A DNA stretch of 64,000 nt, taken from positions 62,001 to 126,000 of the forward strand of contig JAGFBZ010000558.1 in NCBI GenBank assembly GCA_018398805.1, read 5' to 3'. The stretch is from Hirundichthys speculiger (lineage: Eukaryota > Chordata > Actinopteri > Beloniformes > Exocoetidae). Numbering within the stretch: position 1 is the first letter of the stretch; the number at the start of each line of letters is the position of its first letter. The notes below the pieces were generated by a model. It did not search any database, was not told the DNA's origin, and worked only from the letters and a program-made list of their open reading frames with translations. Shown here in pieces: positions 45,031-56,817 of the stretch. The translations under genes and the position numbers were made by a program.

Positions 45031-45768
45031 TAGGGATGCGTGCGATTAGTCGTCTAAACGATTAAACGTCCGCCCACTTACTAGTCGGCACCAGAAATAT
45101 TACTCGTTTAAACCAATTAGTGTGTTTTATTCATGTACAAGGCCGCTTAGCTGTCATACAGCCGCCCGCCACTAGTCGGGGCTACAGAGCCGTCAGACAG
45201 CAGCCCCCTCTCCACAGCAATGCTCGAGTAGACTGGAGTTTTTTAAAACGGCACGGTGGGAAGATAGTCTCGCAAAACCAGCGCGGTTTTGGCGGGTACT
45301 TTAATCTAGAAAAAAATTGAAAACAAGGTAGTATGTAGACTGTGTCAGAAACAACTGGCATACAATCACTCGACTGGAGCAATGAGCAACCACATTCAAC
45401 TCAAGCATTTGGATGTTAATCTGCACGAGACGACGGCTGCTGATGCTAGCGGTGCTGATGCTAGCGGTGCTAGCCACACTCAGGCCAATTTGACATTGTT
45501 TACCCTGAGACGTGTTCTCCCGTCCGGTCTGAGAGGATAACGCAGCTCATCACGATAATGACTTCGCAAGATATGCTTCCACTTAACTCTGTGGAAGGTA
45601 AAGGCTTCAGGAAGCTAATAGAATATGTTGAGCCCGAATACACCGTACCGGGACGCAAACTGATAACTTCCAGGCTGGAGAGCATCTTTTTTTTTTAGAA
45701 TAGTTGACTAGTCTTAATTAAAATTTTCGTTTAGTCAACAGGGAAATTAGTCACCAGGAACATCCCTA
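45031..45768 (+). mobile_element. hAT element, family G (BED-finger, non-autonomous)
   Basis: Ends TAGGGATGCGTGCGATTAGT and CACCAGGAACATCCCTA (TIR TAGGGATG). The left side abuts the AT microsatellite, which may have erased the target duplication. Subterminal GACTA/TAGTC repeats are present on both sides. Confidence 0.75.
45240..45695 (+). pseudogene. BED finger and linker of hAT transposase (family G)
   Basis: One frame gives NKVVCRLCQKQLAYNHSTGA then MSNHIQLKHLDVNLHE, a complete BED finger (C-x2-C, H-x4-H). ADASGADASGASHTQANLTL follows, containing a 15-bp tandem duplication. After a frameshift near 45535 the sequence continues ITQLITIMTSQDMLPLNSV and GFRKLIEYVEPEYTVPGR, hallmark of the hAT region before the catalytic core. 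It then ends abruptly; the core is missing. Confidence 0.85.
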
Positions 45769-46990
45769 GTGTTAAATGCATGTTTATGGGCAACAACATG
45801 CAAACCTGGTTCATTTAAGGATCCCTACTAACTTTGTGGGCTTGCAGAATGTTCCTTATGTAATCTGGCACCGTATCTGAAATCCAATAAAACGTTTATT
45901 CCACGTGACGGCCTGGAGCCTGCAGCTAGCCCGGGTTTGAGTCCCGACCTGTAATCTGCATCTTTTTCTCTCCGTCTGTCTGCAGATTGTCAAATACAGA
46001 TGCCACAAAAAAAACAACTGACAAACAACAACGATACTCAACGTGAAAGAAGGATTTATCGTTTTTTTTACCCGCTCAGTTCCACGTAGGACAGATCCGT
46101 GTGATCCGGTGGCTGGAACATGGAAGAGATTCCACTCCAGGCTCTGATCCGTGTAAACACTCCGGATGATTATAGCTGATGTACATTAACACTGAGCAAC
46201 CTGGTATCAACTGCTCCGGGGCGCAGCGAGGACCAGTTGCTTCTGATTGCTGTAATCAGCCATCGCAACGCCTCGACTCGCTATTGGGCCTCATCAGCTC
46301 TGGAGCAAACACACAATCAGAACCGCTTGAACCGCGGCGGCGGCGGCTTCACCTGGCCCCCGCCGCTCTGCTCCGGCGATTAAAACTAATACCCATTATT
46401 CCTCGTCTGGTCTGCAGAGCAATTTGAAGCAATTTTCCAACTTATGGGTGAAATGATTGCCCGATAAAAGTTTTAACGCATCTCTGTGCTATTCGTGGAA
46501 ATGTTCTTTTTTTTTTTTTTTTTTTTTAGTTTAACCAGCTTCTGTCACATTGACGTATCGATGTTGATAACGTTTAAGTTTGTCAGCGCGGTCAGACAAG
46601 AGCTCCCAAACCAAAGTCTTTAATCATTCTCCCATATTTCTGTGCAGATCAAGATCCTTCTCCTTTAACAGAAGACACTTCCTTGAGGTCCTGATGCCTC
46701 AAAACACCTCAAACTTACTGTGCAGCCGCACATTTACAGCTCCGTTCACAGCAGTCGTGTGCACTTCCTCTGCAGGTCGAATCTCTTTTGAAATCAGTTT
46801 TGCAGCTTTGTGCTGCAGACCTCACAGGTACATCAAATGCAGTTGAACCTGAAAACCCTGAACGCCTCACCGAAGGACACATTTACTGGGTTTAGGGGCT
46901 CCAAGATGAAGTCACAGGACTGTCTGACGTCGAGGTTTTGGTCGAGATAAGTCGTCGGTCTTGTCAGGGGATGGCACACTTTAAAATGCC
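45769..46990. other. Unassigned non-coding sequence with T21 run
   Basis: T run at 46507-46527. A GGTTTGAGTCCCG word near 45932 resembles a tRNA B box but has no A box partner I could place. Confidence 0.4.
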
Positions 46991-46995
46991 TTCAT

Positions 46996-47367
46996 TGTCA
47001 TGGACTGGTCGCCATGGCAGCCCTGTGTGTGTTTTTGTGTGTCAAGTTGGCGTCTCTCCCTGTCTTTAGTGGTTCCTGTCTTACTTTGAAAGGTCTGTCC
47101 GGTCCTTATTGGTTTCTGCTTTGCTTCCTCCCTCTTGTTACCTTGATTCCTTGCACCTGCCTCTCGTTTGTTCCTCTGTGTATTTAAGTCCTGCCATTCC
47201 CCTTGTCTTTGTTGGTGTATTAGTCGTGTTATATGTTTGCAGTCCTGTATGTTTCTCCCTTCGTCATCTCCCTGGAACTAAGTCAAGTTTGTGTTTTTGG
47301 AAAACGAAACCCTTTCGTTTGTACTCCTGCTCCTGGGTCACTCCCTTAAACACTGCAAATCATGACA
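46996..47367 (+). mobile_element. Solo LTR (gypsy-like), about 372 bp
   Basis: Begins TGTCATGGACTGG and ends AATCATGACA, i.e. TG...CA with a short inverted repeat TGTCATG/CATGACA. Flanks TTCAT (46991-46995) and CTCAT (47368-47372) match at 4 of 5, as for a 5-bp duplication. The interior is T-rich with a TATTTAAG box near 47182, a likely LTR promoter. No internal retroelement domains occur on either side, so it is a solo LTR. Family inferred from general resemblance to fish Ty3/gypsy LTRs. Confidence 0.6.
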
Positions 47368-47426
47368 CTCATAGTTTCTTTTCTATTTTCTTCACTCTTC
47401 CAGGAAGAAATAATTTCACATAGAAC

Positions 47427-48570
47427 TAGGGCTGGGCAAGTTAACACGTTATTATCGCGTTAATGCATTAATTCATTAACGCCGACATTTATTTTATCGC
47501 GCGTTAACGCATGTTGCTCACGTGCTTTTGTTTTGAAAAGTCTGTTACTGGCTGCTTCAGAACCGGAAGATAATTGGCAGGTAAACATGCAGAAAAACTA
47601 AAACAGACATGGAGAACGGTAAAAATCCGTGAACTTTACAGTTCAGGTAGCAACTCAGGTAGAAATATTAACAATTCTGTCTGAAAAAAAAAGAAAATTC
47701 TGGACTGCAACAAAACTTTGTGGTCATTCCTCCATGTTCCATCAGATCTGCTCCATGTGTTCACTGTCCTGCTGTTCTCTAGCTGGTTACTGCAGTGCGG
47801 CTCCATCTAGTGGTACAGATGTGTAATGACAACAGAAAATCTATTCATTGATTATAAAACAAAGCCATTTCTGGGTCACGTAAACCAAACAATAAAATAT
47901 TAAAAACAAATTCAGTCCCATGGCCTGTTTGCTAAAATTGAAATATGAAAAAAGTTTGGTTTTTTTGTGTTAGATTAAAAAATAGAAAAAAATAAAAAGT
48001 CACTTTTTAATTTTTAAAATTTCTGAAAAAAACAAATGATACACAGATCATTATGGATTGATAAAGTTACTGAACTTTAACATGGACATTTTCATTTTAA
48101 AGTTCTCCCAGATGGAGGATTCAACAGAAACAAGGTTATTTGTAACAACTGACGAGTTGAACTCCCCGTTAAAAGTTTCTGCTGTTACCTCAGAAATTAC
48201 CTGTTTTAATGTTCTGATTGTGGCCTCTAGATTGATAGGATTTTGTTGGTAGACTTTTTTTATTATTCATAAAAAAAAAAAAACAGGATGACATTAATGC
48301 CCTGGCAGTGGCAATAAGCTTTTTTTTTTAATTTTACATTTATTAAGATGAGATTTACACTAAATATGTGTTACTGATGTTAAAAGTGTTTGAACAACAA
48401 ATGTTATGACACTTTAGTTCATATGGCAGCAGAACATTTAAATAAAAGTAACCTTTACACTACTTTTGAATTAATTTTTTATTTTCCCTATACAATGCGA
48501 TTAATTGTGGTTAATCAGGGAAATCATGCGATTAATCGCGATTAAAAATTTTAATCGTTGCCCCGCCCTA
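47427..48570. mobile_element. hAT element, family B, copy 2, complete ends
   Basis: Perfect 8-bp duplication CATAGAAC at 47419-47426 and 48571-48578. Ends TAGGGCTGGGCAA and TTGCCCCGCCCTA. Subterminal GCGATTAATCGCGATTAA and TTATCGCGCGTTAACGC blocks. No coding remnant recognised. Inverted relative to copy 1. Confidence 0.92.
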
Positions 48571-48578
48571 CATAGAAC

Positions 48579-49955
48579 GCATTAAGTGTATAAAGATGCA
48601 GAGTAAGTGAATCGTCTGCTGATGTGGACCGAGTCTACGCTTTTATGATTCGGCTTTTATCTAAAAATAAACCTGAAACCGAAACTGTGAGTATAAGAAA
48701 TAACGCTGTCTGGAAAACGTTCGTACGTTGGAATCCTCCACGTACGAGGAAACGTTGTGTGACATGAAAATTGCGAGCGACGGAGACTCGGCGGGAGATG
48801 AGGAGCAGGACTCCCCCCGTCTTGTGACCGATTCGTCGCCTCACCTCAAACCGGGATGTCCTGTAGTTATGTTGTTCAATTACACCCCCCCCCCCCCCCC
48901 CCCCCTTTAATGTCACTGCTGCACATCCACGTTTAGTCGACCGCTGCAATTTTACCTGCCGCGCCGAAATGCAGCCGTCTCGCCCTGGAATCAAAGGACA
49001 GGTAGAGCCTCCCGAGGCGGGCGGAGGCAGAGATTTACATTTATTTTTTACATTCTTCGGGGCTACATCTGCAATTTGAGCCGCAACGGGGAGATTTTCA
49101 GCATGCAAAGCAACTTTCAAGGAAAATGAGAGGCATGGCAATTTATCCACTGTGCGCGACATATTTTATTTTTGTCTCCGCCGAACCTCCTGAAAAATAT
49201 GTATATTATTAAATATGTGCCTGGGGATCGGGGGGGGAGGGGAGGGGGGGGGGTGAGAGACAGAAATCTGCTGCAACAATTACGTGTAAAATGTAAAAGA
49301 GGAGGGTGAACAGGCAGGGCGTCGTGAAAGCTTCCCCATTTTTGATCTTTTATCATCAGCTTTCTAGTAAAGTCATGCTTCTCGAGGACGACGTGCCCGT
49401 GCACGTGCGCGCGGGAGGCTGGAATAAACACACCCACTGCGTGACCCAAAAAAAAAAGGCCTCGGCGGCGTTTCTTTTCTCTCATAAACGTGTGAATGTA
49501 AAGCGTCGTTTGCGTTAATCACGTCGAATATGAACAGAGATTAATGGCTCTTCATTATCTGGAAACGAGGACGTAATCTCCCGTAATTGTGTAATTGTGT
49601 AATTGTGTAATTGTGTAATTGTGTAAGTCTTCCTGCTCTTCCCAACTGTTTTGTGTGAGAATAAAGACGGAGAGCGACCGGCGCTCCGGTCCAGTATCTG
49701 ATCACATAAAACCTGACAGGTGAGAGAATTATTCTCCGTTCATGTTTGTGGAGCATTTTTTCCCTCATTGTTTCGGGACTAACCGACGACGTCGTTACAC
49801 TTTAGACCGACTACCTGTTCCCTCCCAGCAGGTGACGAAACAACCTCTGACTAAACACCTCAATATTTCCCTTTCGACTTTGTAAAGATTAAACCAGATT
49901 TAAAAGGGGAAACAAAACAAAACTGCACCCTTCTCTCGCAGAATCCCCCACCGGT
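48579..49955. other. Unassigned non-coding sequence with C, G and TAATTGTG repeats
   Basis: C21 at 48885-48905; a G-rich tract at 49228-49253; five to six tandem TAATTGTG units at about 49582-49626. Otherwise nothing recognised. Confidence 0.6.
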
Positions 49956-50035
49956 GCTACTGGTAGGGTTGGGCACCGAAAAACGATTCCACGTAGGAAT
50001 CGGTTCCTAACGTCCAGTTCTGGAATCATTTAGAA

Positions 50036-50423
50036 CAGTGATTCCCAAACTTCAGAATACCAAGGCCCAATTTGAAATGTGAAAAATCTCCACGGCCCAC
50101 CGAAACCTTTAATCACATCTGTGATCAACATACAAGACTAGAAGCTACGTTCTGATGTTAATGTAAGGGATCAACAAACAGAGGTAAAACTTGTCATATT
50201 AAGTTAAGATGACGGTAGAATTACACTTAACTGGTTTGTTTTATTACTTCTAAATGATTTTTTTTTTTAATTGTGTAATGGATATTTTACACTAATTAAA
50301 AAATATTTAAAAAATATCAAGGATTTAAAACACATTTTTTTCATTTTAATGAGCTCTCACGGCCCACCTGCAGTACTATGACGGCCCACCAGGGGGCCAC
50401 GGCCCACACTTTGGGAATCACTG
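50036..50423. mobile_element. Nested Charlie-like hAT MITE, family H, copy 1
   Basis: Ends CAGTGATTCCCAAACTTCAG and CTTTGGGAATCACTG; 8-mers ATTTAGAA (50028-50035) and GTTTAGAA (50424-50431). An inverted family member is at 62720-63101. Confidence 0.9.
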
Positions 50424-50431
50424 GTTTAGAA

Positions 50432-50727
50432 CAGGGGTTCTCAAACTTTTAATGCTGCGTACCACGTGAGAAACTACTGAGCTCTCTGAGTACCACCATG
50501 ACGACCAATTTTAAAATATAGCCATATTTGCCTTCTCAATTATCTTTAAACACACAGGAGAGATGTTTATTCCTTATTGTGTTATTTACTGTTCCCTGAA
50601 TTTAATTTGAAAAGTTGTATTTATAATGCATTGTCGTGCATTGACAAGTCATGACGTTCCCCCGCGTACCACCAGAGAGCGCTCGCGTACCACCAGTGGT
50701 ATGCGTACCACAGTTTGCGCACCACTG
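50432..50727. mobile_element. Nested Charlie-like hAT MITE, family I
   Basis: Ends CAGGGGTTCTCAAACTTTTA and TTTGCGCACCACTG; perfect duplication GTTTAGAA at 50424-50431 and 50728-50735. GCGTACCAC words recur at the right end. Non-coding. Confidence 0.9.
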
Positions 50728-50901
50728 GTTTAGAAGATTTTTGAATTTCGATTCCTTTTTTTTGGTTCCTAAATGTCTGCGCTATTTTTTTTATTTTTTT
50801 TGCTGTTTGTTTTGTTTTGATTTACTGCACTAGTTTGTTGATCAACTCCACGCTAGCGTCGACGTCACCTCCGTCGTCGACGGGACTTCACTCGCCACAA
50901 C

Positions 50902-51213
50902 ATGGATCCCAAGAGACGCTGCTCTGGAGTTTGGCTGCATTTCAGTCCGGGAAATGACGGCTACCTGGCGCAGTGAAACACCTGCGGGAAGCGTGTTACC
51001 GCCAAAGGAGGGAGCACGACTAATATGGCAAAACACCTTCACCTGCATGGCATCACAAAAATAAACGAGTGTACCGTATTTAATTCACTGCGTCGCTCCC
51101 ATCGCTTCTTCGACTTCAACAGAGTCTGTCTTCATCCAGAGACTCCTCGACGAAAACACAACCAGGTATGCGCACGCCGAGTGAGGCTAGCGTTAGCAGC
51201 TAGCCACCAGTGA
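50902..51213 (+). pseudogene. BED finger of hAT transposase (family F, copy 2), nonsense at first Cys
   Basis: MDPKRRCSGVWLHFSPGNDG matches copy 1, but codon 25 is TGA (50974-50976) where copy 1 has TGC for the first zinc ligand. Downstream NTCGKRVTAKGGSTTNMAKH and HLHGITKINECTV remain in frame. This copy cannot make the finger. Confidence 0.85.
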
Positions 51214-51569
51214 AACAATGTGACACCCCATTCTCATTCATTTCCAATTCCTATTCATCTTCCTAAACAAAAGCTGTTGATTTGGTTTTTGTTGGGCAAA
51301 ATGTATTTTGGAGGCCAACTGCCAACTGTAAGTTGTTTAACATTTAGGCTGTAAGTGAATTCTGTTTACGCATATGTGCATGCTAGCATGTGTAAGAATA
51401 AAAATGGCCTGTCGCCTGTGTAAATGTGTCACTTTTTTTGTTAATGAAAAAATTCTACTATTAGATAAGTCGCGATCTGTTGACCTACACATCAAAGAAT
51501 CGGAATCGAGAATCGTTTTGAACAGGAATCGAAACAGAGAATCAGAATCGGAATCGTTAAAATCCAAAC

Positions 51570-51870
51570 CATGGGCGAGGCTAGCCCTTTTTTTAGGGGT
51601 TCTTCAGCAACTCTAAATTGAAATTCAGGACCCCAAAAACCTGGAGTAAGAAATGTTGTTATTCTAAAATTTTAGTTTGCATTTGACAGGCTTAGATAAT
51701 GTCCAAAACTTAATCCATATTTTGTGGTTTAAGTTAATATTTTAAGAATGAAAATGAAAACGACCCCGCCTAATGGTATCGTCCTCTTCTCACTAACGTT
51801 AATTGTGGGTTGTGGTGGGGCTCATTGGGGGCTCAGCACCCCTAAAGCTCTGACCCTAGAATCACCCCTG
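51570..51870. mobile_element. Nested hAT MITE, family J
   Basis: Perfect duplication ATCCAAAC at 51562-51569 and 51871-51878. Ends CATGGGCGAGGCTAG and CTAGAATCACCCCTG, imperfect inverted repeats. Non-coding. Confidence 0.85.
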
Positions 51871-52177
51871 ATCCAAACAATGCCCAACCCTAGCTACTGG
51901 CCTGCTCTGTTTTGTGCTGGCGGGTCGGCCGGGCTGGATGGTTCCTCTTGGTCCTGGGGAGAAATCCAGTCCGCTGATGGAGGTCTGCTGGCCCAGCACA
52001 CCTGCACCAACTGTGGTCCAGCCTGTGGTACTGGTTGTGGCCACTGGTTGAGGCTGGGCGCTGGTGTGAATTAGGGGGGTGGGGGTGCATTAATCATCGC
52101 AACAACAAACACGACACAATCATTTACATACGCCACAGCATTTCTCCGGTATAATCTGTAATAAATAAATAAAAATA

Positions 52178-52876
52178 CCGTATTTTCTGGACTATAAGGC
52201 GCACCTGAATATAAGCCGCACCCATTAAAATTTAAACGAAATATATATTTTGTCACATATAAGCCACCGGTATCCAGGCTGAGAAATAAGATATTTACAT
52301 CGAAAGATTTTGTACCATAAGTGTTTATTCACATACCTGAACTGATTTTTTCTCCTCCTGTGTACTGAAACCCCCCGACACAGCAAAGACATCCGGAACA
52401 GACCCGCGAAACGGACCCGTATCGGGGTCCACTTGCACTCAGTGCTGGATCCGCTTTGGAGCCGGATCACGGACCTGCTGGCTCCACGCTGCGTCCGGTC
52501 CACATCTACGATTAAAACCTTACCTCTGTGGCGGGTCCACTCAGAACCCTGAAATCTGCTGAGGAACCAACAAACTGATAAATCCAGGTGTGTCTGAGTA
52601 GCTACAATGGTCAGACACACCTGGATTAATCAGTTTGTCCAATAATAACAGGTATTGATGCTCACAAAATGAATGTAGAGTAGCATAGCCAACATAGGCT
52701 ACTGAACAAAAACAGAATAGCCTTTAACTACTCGGTTTGTTTTTTGGTTTTTACACTTCCTGCTAGAGCGCCCCCTGAGGGCTGAAGAAAGATTCATAGA
52801 AAAGCCGCATCTCTGTATAAACCTCATGGTTTAAAGCGTGGGACAAAAGTAGCGGCTAATAGTCCGGAAAATACGG
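52178..52876. mobile_element. TA-flanked MITE with internal hairpin
   Basis: Ends CCGTATTTTCTGGACTATAA and ATAGTCCGGAAAATACGG, one mismatch in the outer 17 bp, flanked by TA (52176-52177 and 52877-52878). I recognise this terminus as common in fish; the TA duplication suggests Tc1/mariner-like mobilisation. A near-perfect hairpin lies in the middle. Confidence 0.75.
52570..52638. repeat. 28-bp-arm hairpin with 13-nt loop
   Basis: The left arm contains AAATCCAGGTGTGTCTGA, the right arm TCAGACACACCTGGATT. The arms (52570-52597 and 52611-52638) pair with one mismatch in 28, loop GTAGCTACAATGG. Confidence 0.9.
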
Positions 52877-52878
52877 TA

Positions 52879-55800
52879 AGTTTTAGCGTTTACCTCCTTA
52901 GCTGTAACCATGAACCGATCACAGCCTCTGTGGTCTTTCCAGCTTCAGCTCTGCTTTGCCACCTTCTTCAAGTTGAGTAACTTGAACACGACTCGTCTCA
53001 CGGCGGGCTGCACGTGGGACGGCGTCGTTAAATGAAAAATCCGGTCGGAGCTTGTCTGCTGCTCCTCCGCTTGGCAGGGAAGCATCACCTGGAAATCACA
53101 GGGGTTTAAATCTGTGAATGTCCCGAGGCAGACGCATTGATTCCTGTGCTTGTGTATACGTTCACCTGTACGAGTTAATCCAGCTGTGAGCGCGAAACAT
53201 CAGTTCACGACTCGTCGGAGCGAAGCTGAGGAAGCCTCGACGGGCCTCTCGCCTCTTTCGAAAGCGGTGGACGAAAGTAAAACAGAACCGGTTTCCAGTA
53301 GCCGGCGAAGTGACCCTGGTGGGGTTTCAGCGCGGCGCCGCCGCGGGATCCGACACCAACGGGCCCAGCGAGGACGTCTTCACGCACAAACAGGAATCTC
53401 CCTGAGCCGGAGGTGGCGGCGAGCCAGGAGGGGAGGGGCTGAGGTGTGTTGCACGCAGAGAGCAGTCCGCACAGGTGTGACAGGATGGCCTTTTTAATCA
53501 CACACATACCTTGTAAAACCGACTAAATGGGAGACATAAAAAGAGTGAAAGTACATGCAGGCCCGGCACAGCGCCAGCAGACCATTCATCTTCTCCCAGC
53601 GAACATGTGTACGACTGACAAGCTTTGATTTTCCGTTTGACGTATTATATCCTCAGAAGTTGGCTCGAGATTACTCGAGTCATTGAGTCAAGAGATGGAA
53701 AAACCCAATAATCTTTCATTTCTAATTGTCCTCTGGAAACATTTTTATATATCCTTGGCTTTGTGAAGCGCAACTAATTTAATTGTCTCTGTGTTATCCA
53801 ACTTTAAAATCTCTCGCTGTTGAAATGAAGTGATGTTTGAGGCTAATTCTTTTAATGATACTAATGATGCATAACGTTCAGATAAAAATGAACAAATGAT
53901 TTTTTACGAGTAAAACTCAATTTATTGGTATGTTATTATTAGATTATTATTGTTATTATCAGATATTAGATTGGGGTATTTTAAAGTATTAGAAAACATA
54001 CCTCACACACAAAAACACCAAGCCACGACTTCTTATTCTTCTTCGGTGTCTTCTTCTTCTTCTTCGCTGTTTTCGAGTCAGGCACAACGCTGGTTTGCCG
54101 TGGCGTCTGCAGGAACGACTGACAGTAAACATTTAACAGCGCCGGCTCACATGAAACGTACTTTATCTGCTCCATCGCAGAGTCTGAGCTGCAAAAAGGA
54201 AGCAAACTAAAAGGGAAACTTGGCACGGCTAGCTACAACGCGGCGGGAAAAGAACCGACGCTGCCACCTGGCGGTTGGTGGTGTAACTGTATAGCAGCAT
54301 AAATTACGACGCACAGATACACGCGGCACGTGTAAAGCTATCAAACAAACCTATTTGATATCTCACATCAACTTAAATAAGGTTCATTACTGACTGATAT
54401 AAAAAATAAAGACTCCTTGAACTGATGGAAATACATGCATCAGAATTACTAACTGAAAAAGATTAACATTTAAAGGATTTTGACTTGTGGTACCATTTAA
54501 ATTAATACAATTAATTAAAGTAAGTGAGGTTCAGTGATTTTTTTTTTTATCTCATGGAAGCTTTAGATGAGAGAGATGAGGGAGAGGAGAGGATTGCGCA
54601 CGTTAGCATTAGCTTCCGTTAGCTCGCGTTAGCGCGATTTCAAAACTCCATGGAAGCGATTGTTATGTTGTGGGTGGCTGATCAGGTTTTACGTATTAAA
54701 GCTTGTGCTTCCCTCCTCGTAGAATTTTCTCGGAAGATTCATCACAAATAACCACCAAACTAACCACTGAAACTTTAAGGAAGTTCCACTCCGCCATGTT
54801 TGTTGTGATCAGTACACTGTTCCGCAATGCTGCATTCAAGGTGTAACGTTTTTGCTAGTCGTTCTTTCAGCCTTTTCTATTTTTTTCTTTTTTATGTGTA
54901 ACATGTGGGAAAATACTGCGAATATCGATTCAAGTCAGCAACTACTAAAATTATGACCGAGTTAACGAGTTGTTTTCTGGCATGAGGGGGTATTCTTGAT
55001 TTTCCTGATTGAGTAATCGTTTTTCTGATTATGCAGACGTCACTTGAACATAACATTCACTGCCGGTCATTTAAGACTCAGAGGGAGCGAGACACTGCTG
55101 TGTTGACAGAAATATAAATGTTATCGGAGCTATTCGTCGTGATATTGGACTTATTGAAATGACGTCATAATTTTTGAAATGTCTATTTTTATGGAGTTTT
55201 TGTATACATACATATGTTAAAACGCTACCACTCAAGCAGAATCACGTTTTTGAGCCTCAGCGGGGACTGAAAATGTAAATTTACTATGATGTTAGTCAAC
55301 TTCTTTGCTCACACGTCTTCTGTTTCAGCTCAGATCTGCTTTTATTCTTCATCATCTTTTTGGTCTCTCATAAACGTTGCATTCCAGACAACTGAAGGCT
55401 GTTTTGTTTTATTAAAATCACAGGAACTCTGATCTGACAGCCGACCGGCAGCTCACGCGACATGCTAGATGACATGTCGCCGGTGCGAACCGGCTCTTGG
55501 ATCATTCATGTAAATGAGACCCGGTTTGAGATCACTTCTGCCAATGGCACGTCAGTCACTCAGTTTTTACTCGGTATGTTTCTGCGCTCATAAAACAATC
55601 ACAATTACAATTTATGCAGACGTCCAAGACAAGTTAATGATTTACTTCGTTTTTCTTCTCTCCCTCAGTCGGATTAAACCGAGGCCGTTGCAGTTTTATG
55701 GTTTCGAAATGCCTGCAAACACGGTTGTTCTCCGGGGCGGAAAAAAACAACACAGTGAGCCCCAGCTGGGATGAAATTATTACCTTTATTGTTGCTTCAG

Positions 55801-56164
55801 TTTCGCACATGAAAAGTTACTTAATTTGCATTTAAGTGAAGCAACAAAAGTAAAAAAAAAAAAAACACACACCCGACAGCTGCATGCAAAGAGCAGCTAA
55901 TCACGTCCCATTTTTAACACACCTGCCGCGTTTGTTGCGGCGTTCACAGCGGTTGTGAGGACCGCGGGCTGGAAAACTGACACTGTCGTGACTCAGATCC
56001 TGGTAATTCTGCCCTCTGGCTGCGAGGCTCCTGCCAGCGACGGGCCCTGGCGCCCCGCCAGCCTGTATTCACGCCGTCTTATCCGTTCTATTGTGTAATT
56101 ACTTCAAAAATCACTTCAAAAATCTGAAAAACAACTTGCTGCTTGCCTCGAAAGAAACCACCAA
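52879..56164. other. Long unassigned non-coding stretch
   Basis: About 3.3 kb with no element termini or convincing exons. Short CTT-rich run near 54030-54066 and an A run near 55852-55865. The longest frames have no recognisable motif. Confidence 0.4.
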
Positions 56165-56185
56165 CCCCCCCCCCCCCCCCCCCCC
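56165..56185. repeat. C homopolymer tract (C21)
   Basis: Uninterrupted C run. Confidence 0.95.
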
Positions 56186-56817
56186 GCCGCAACAGCAGTT
56201 ACACGATCCACATTGTCAGTCACAACCACGCTGACTTTTAATACCGTCAGATCAAAGTTAAGGGGATTGGGTCCAACAATAGTGGTTTCTTCAAAAGACA
56301 AACAGGCGACCGCAGAACCTGTTTTCACAGACTGCGGGCTGGATATCAAAGGTGATAAGATATTGGGAGGCGAAAAAAAACAAGCCGAGGAAGCCGATTG
56401 ATTGGTTTGCTGAAAGAAAAACAGTCTCGCTTCCTTCCTTCCTTCCTCCCTGCAGCACCTGGACGTTGAGCGTCAGACCAGTTTTACCTGGATCTGCAGG
56501 CGGGCCGACGGTGTGTTTTTGTTTGCTTTTGGAGGGAAACGGCGGCATCACGCTAGTTCCCATGTTGTTGTCGTCGTGTTGTTGGACGAGGAAGCATCAG
56601 CTCTCGAATAGATTTACATAAAGCTTTAACTCGTTCTTTGTTTGTGTGTCATAAGTTTTTCTGTCAAACTCATCATCAAACTCATCAGTCGCGGTGCCGC
56701 TGGAAGCAGCTCCATCAGTGGACTCCAGACGATCCGCTGGATCGACGGTGGGGTTTGTACCGTCGGATTCGGTGCAGCTCGCTGTACCAGGGTACCATCT
56801 TTTTTATTTAAGCTTTA
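56186..56817. other. Unassigned non-coding sequence
   Basis: Nothing recognised. Confidence 0.4.

Larger units (their letters stand above)
49964..51892 (+). mobile_element. hAT element, family F, copy 2, hosting three nested hAT elements
   Basis: Perfect 8-bp duplication GCTACTGG at 49956-49963 and 51893-51900. Ends TAGGGTTGGGCACCGAAAAA and AATGCCCAACCCTA. Contains nested insertions at 50036-50423, 50432-50727 and 51570-51870, each with its own 8-bp duplication; removing them restores colinearity with 30989-32111. Confidence 0.95.

Noticed and set aside
45900..46010. tRNA-derived SINE from a B-box-like GGTTTGAGTCCCG word
   Set aside because: No A box at the right distance, no tRNA fold and no tail; also no second copy in the window.
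48635..49162. 175-codon minus-strand frame
   Set aside because: It includes a poly-Gly run from the C21 tract and shows no domain.
51748..52074. 108-codon frame with repeated Cys/Gly
   Set aside because: It spans the nested MITE, the hAT terminus and the TSD, so it is a chance frame.
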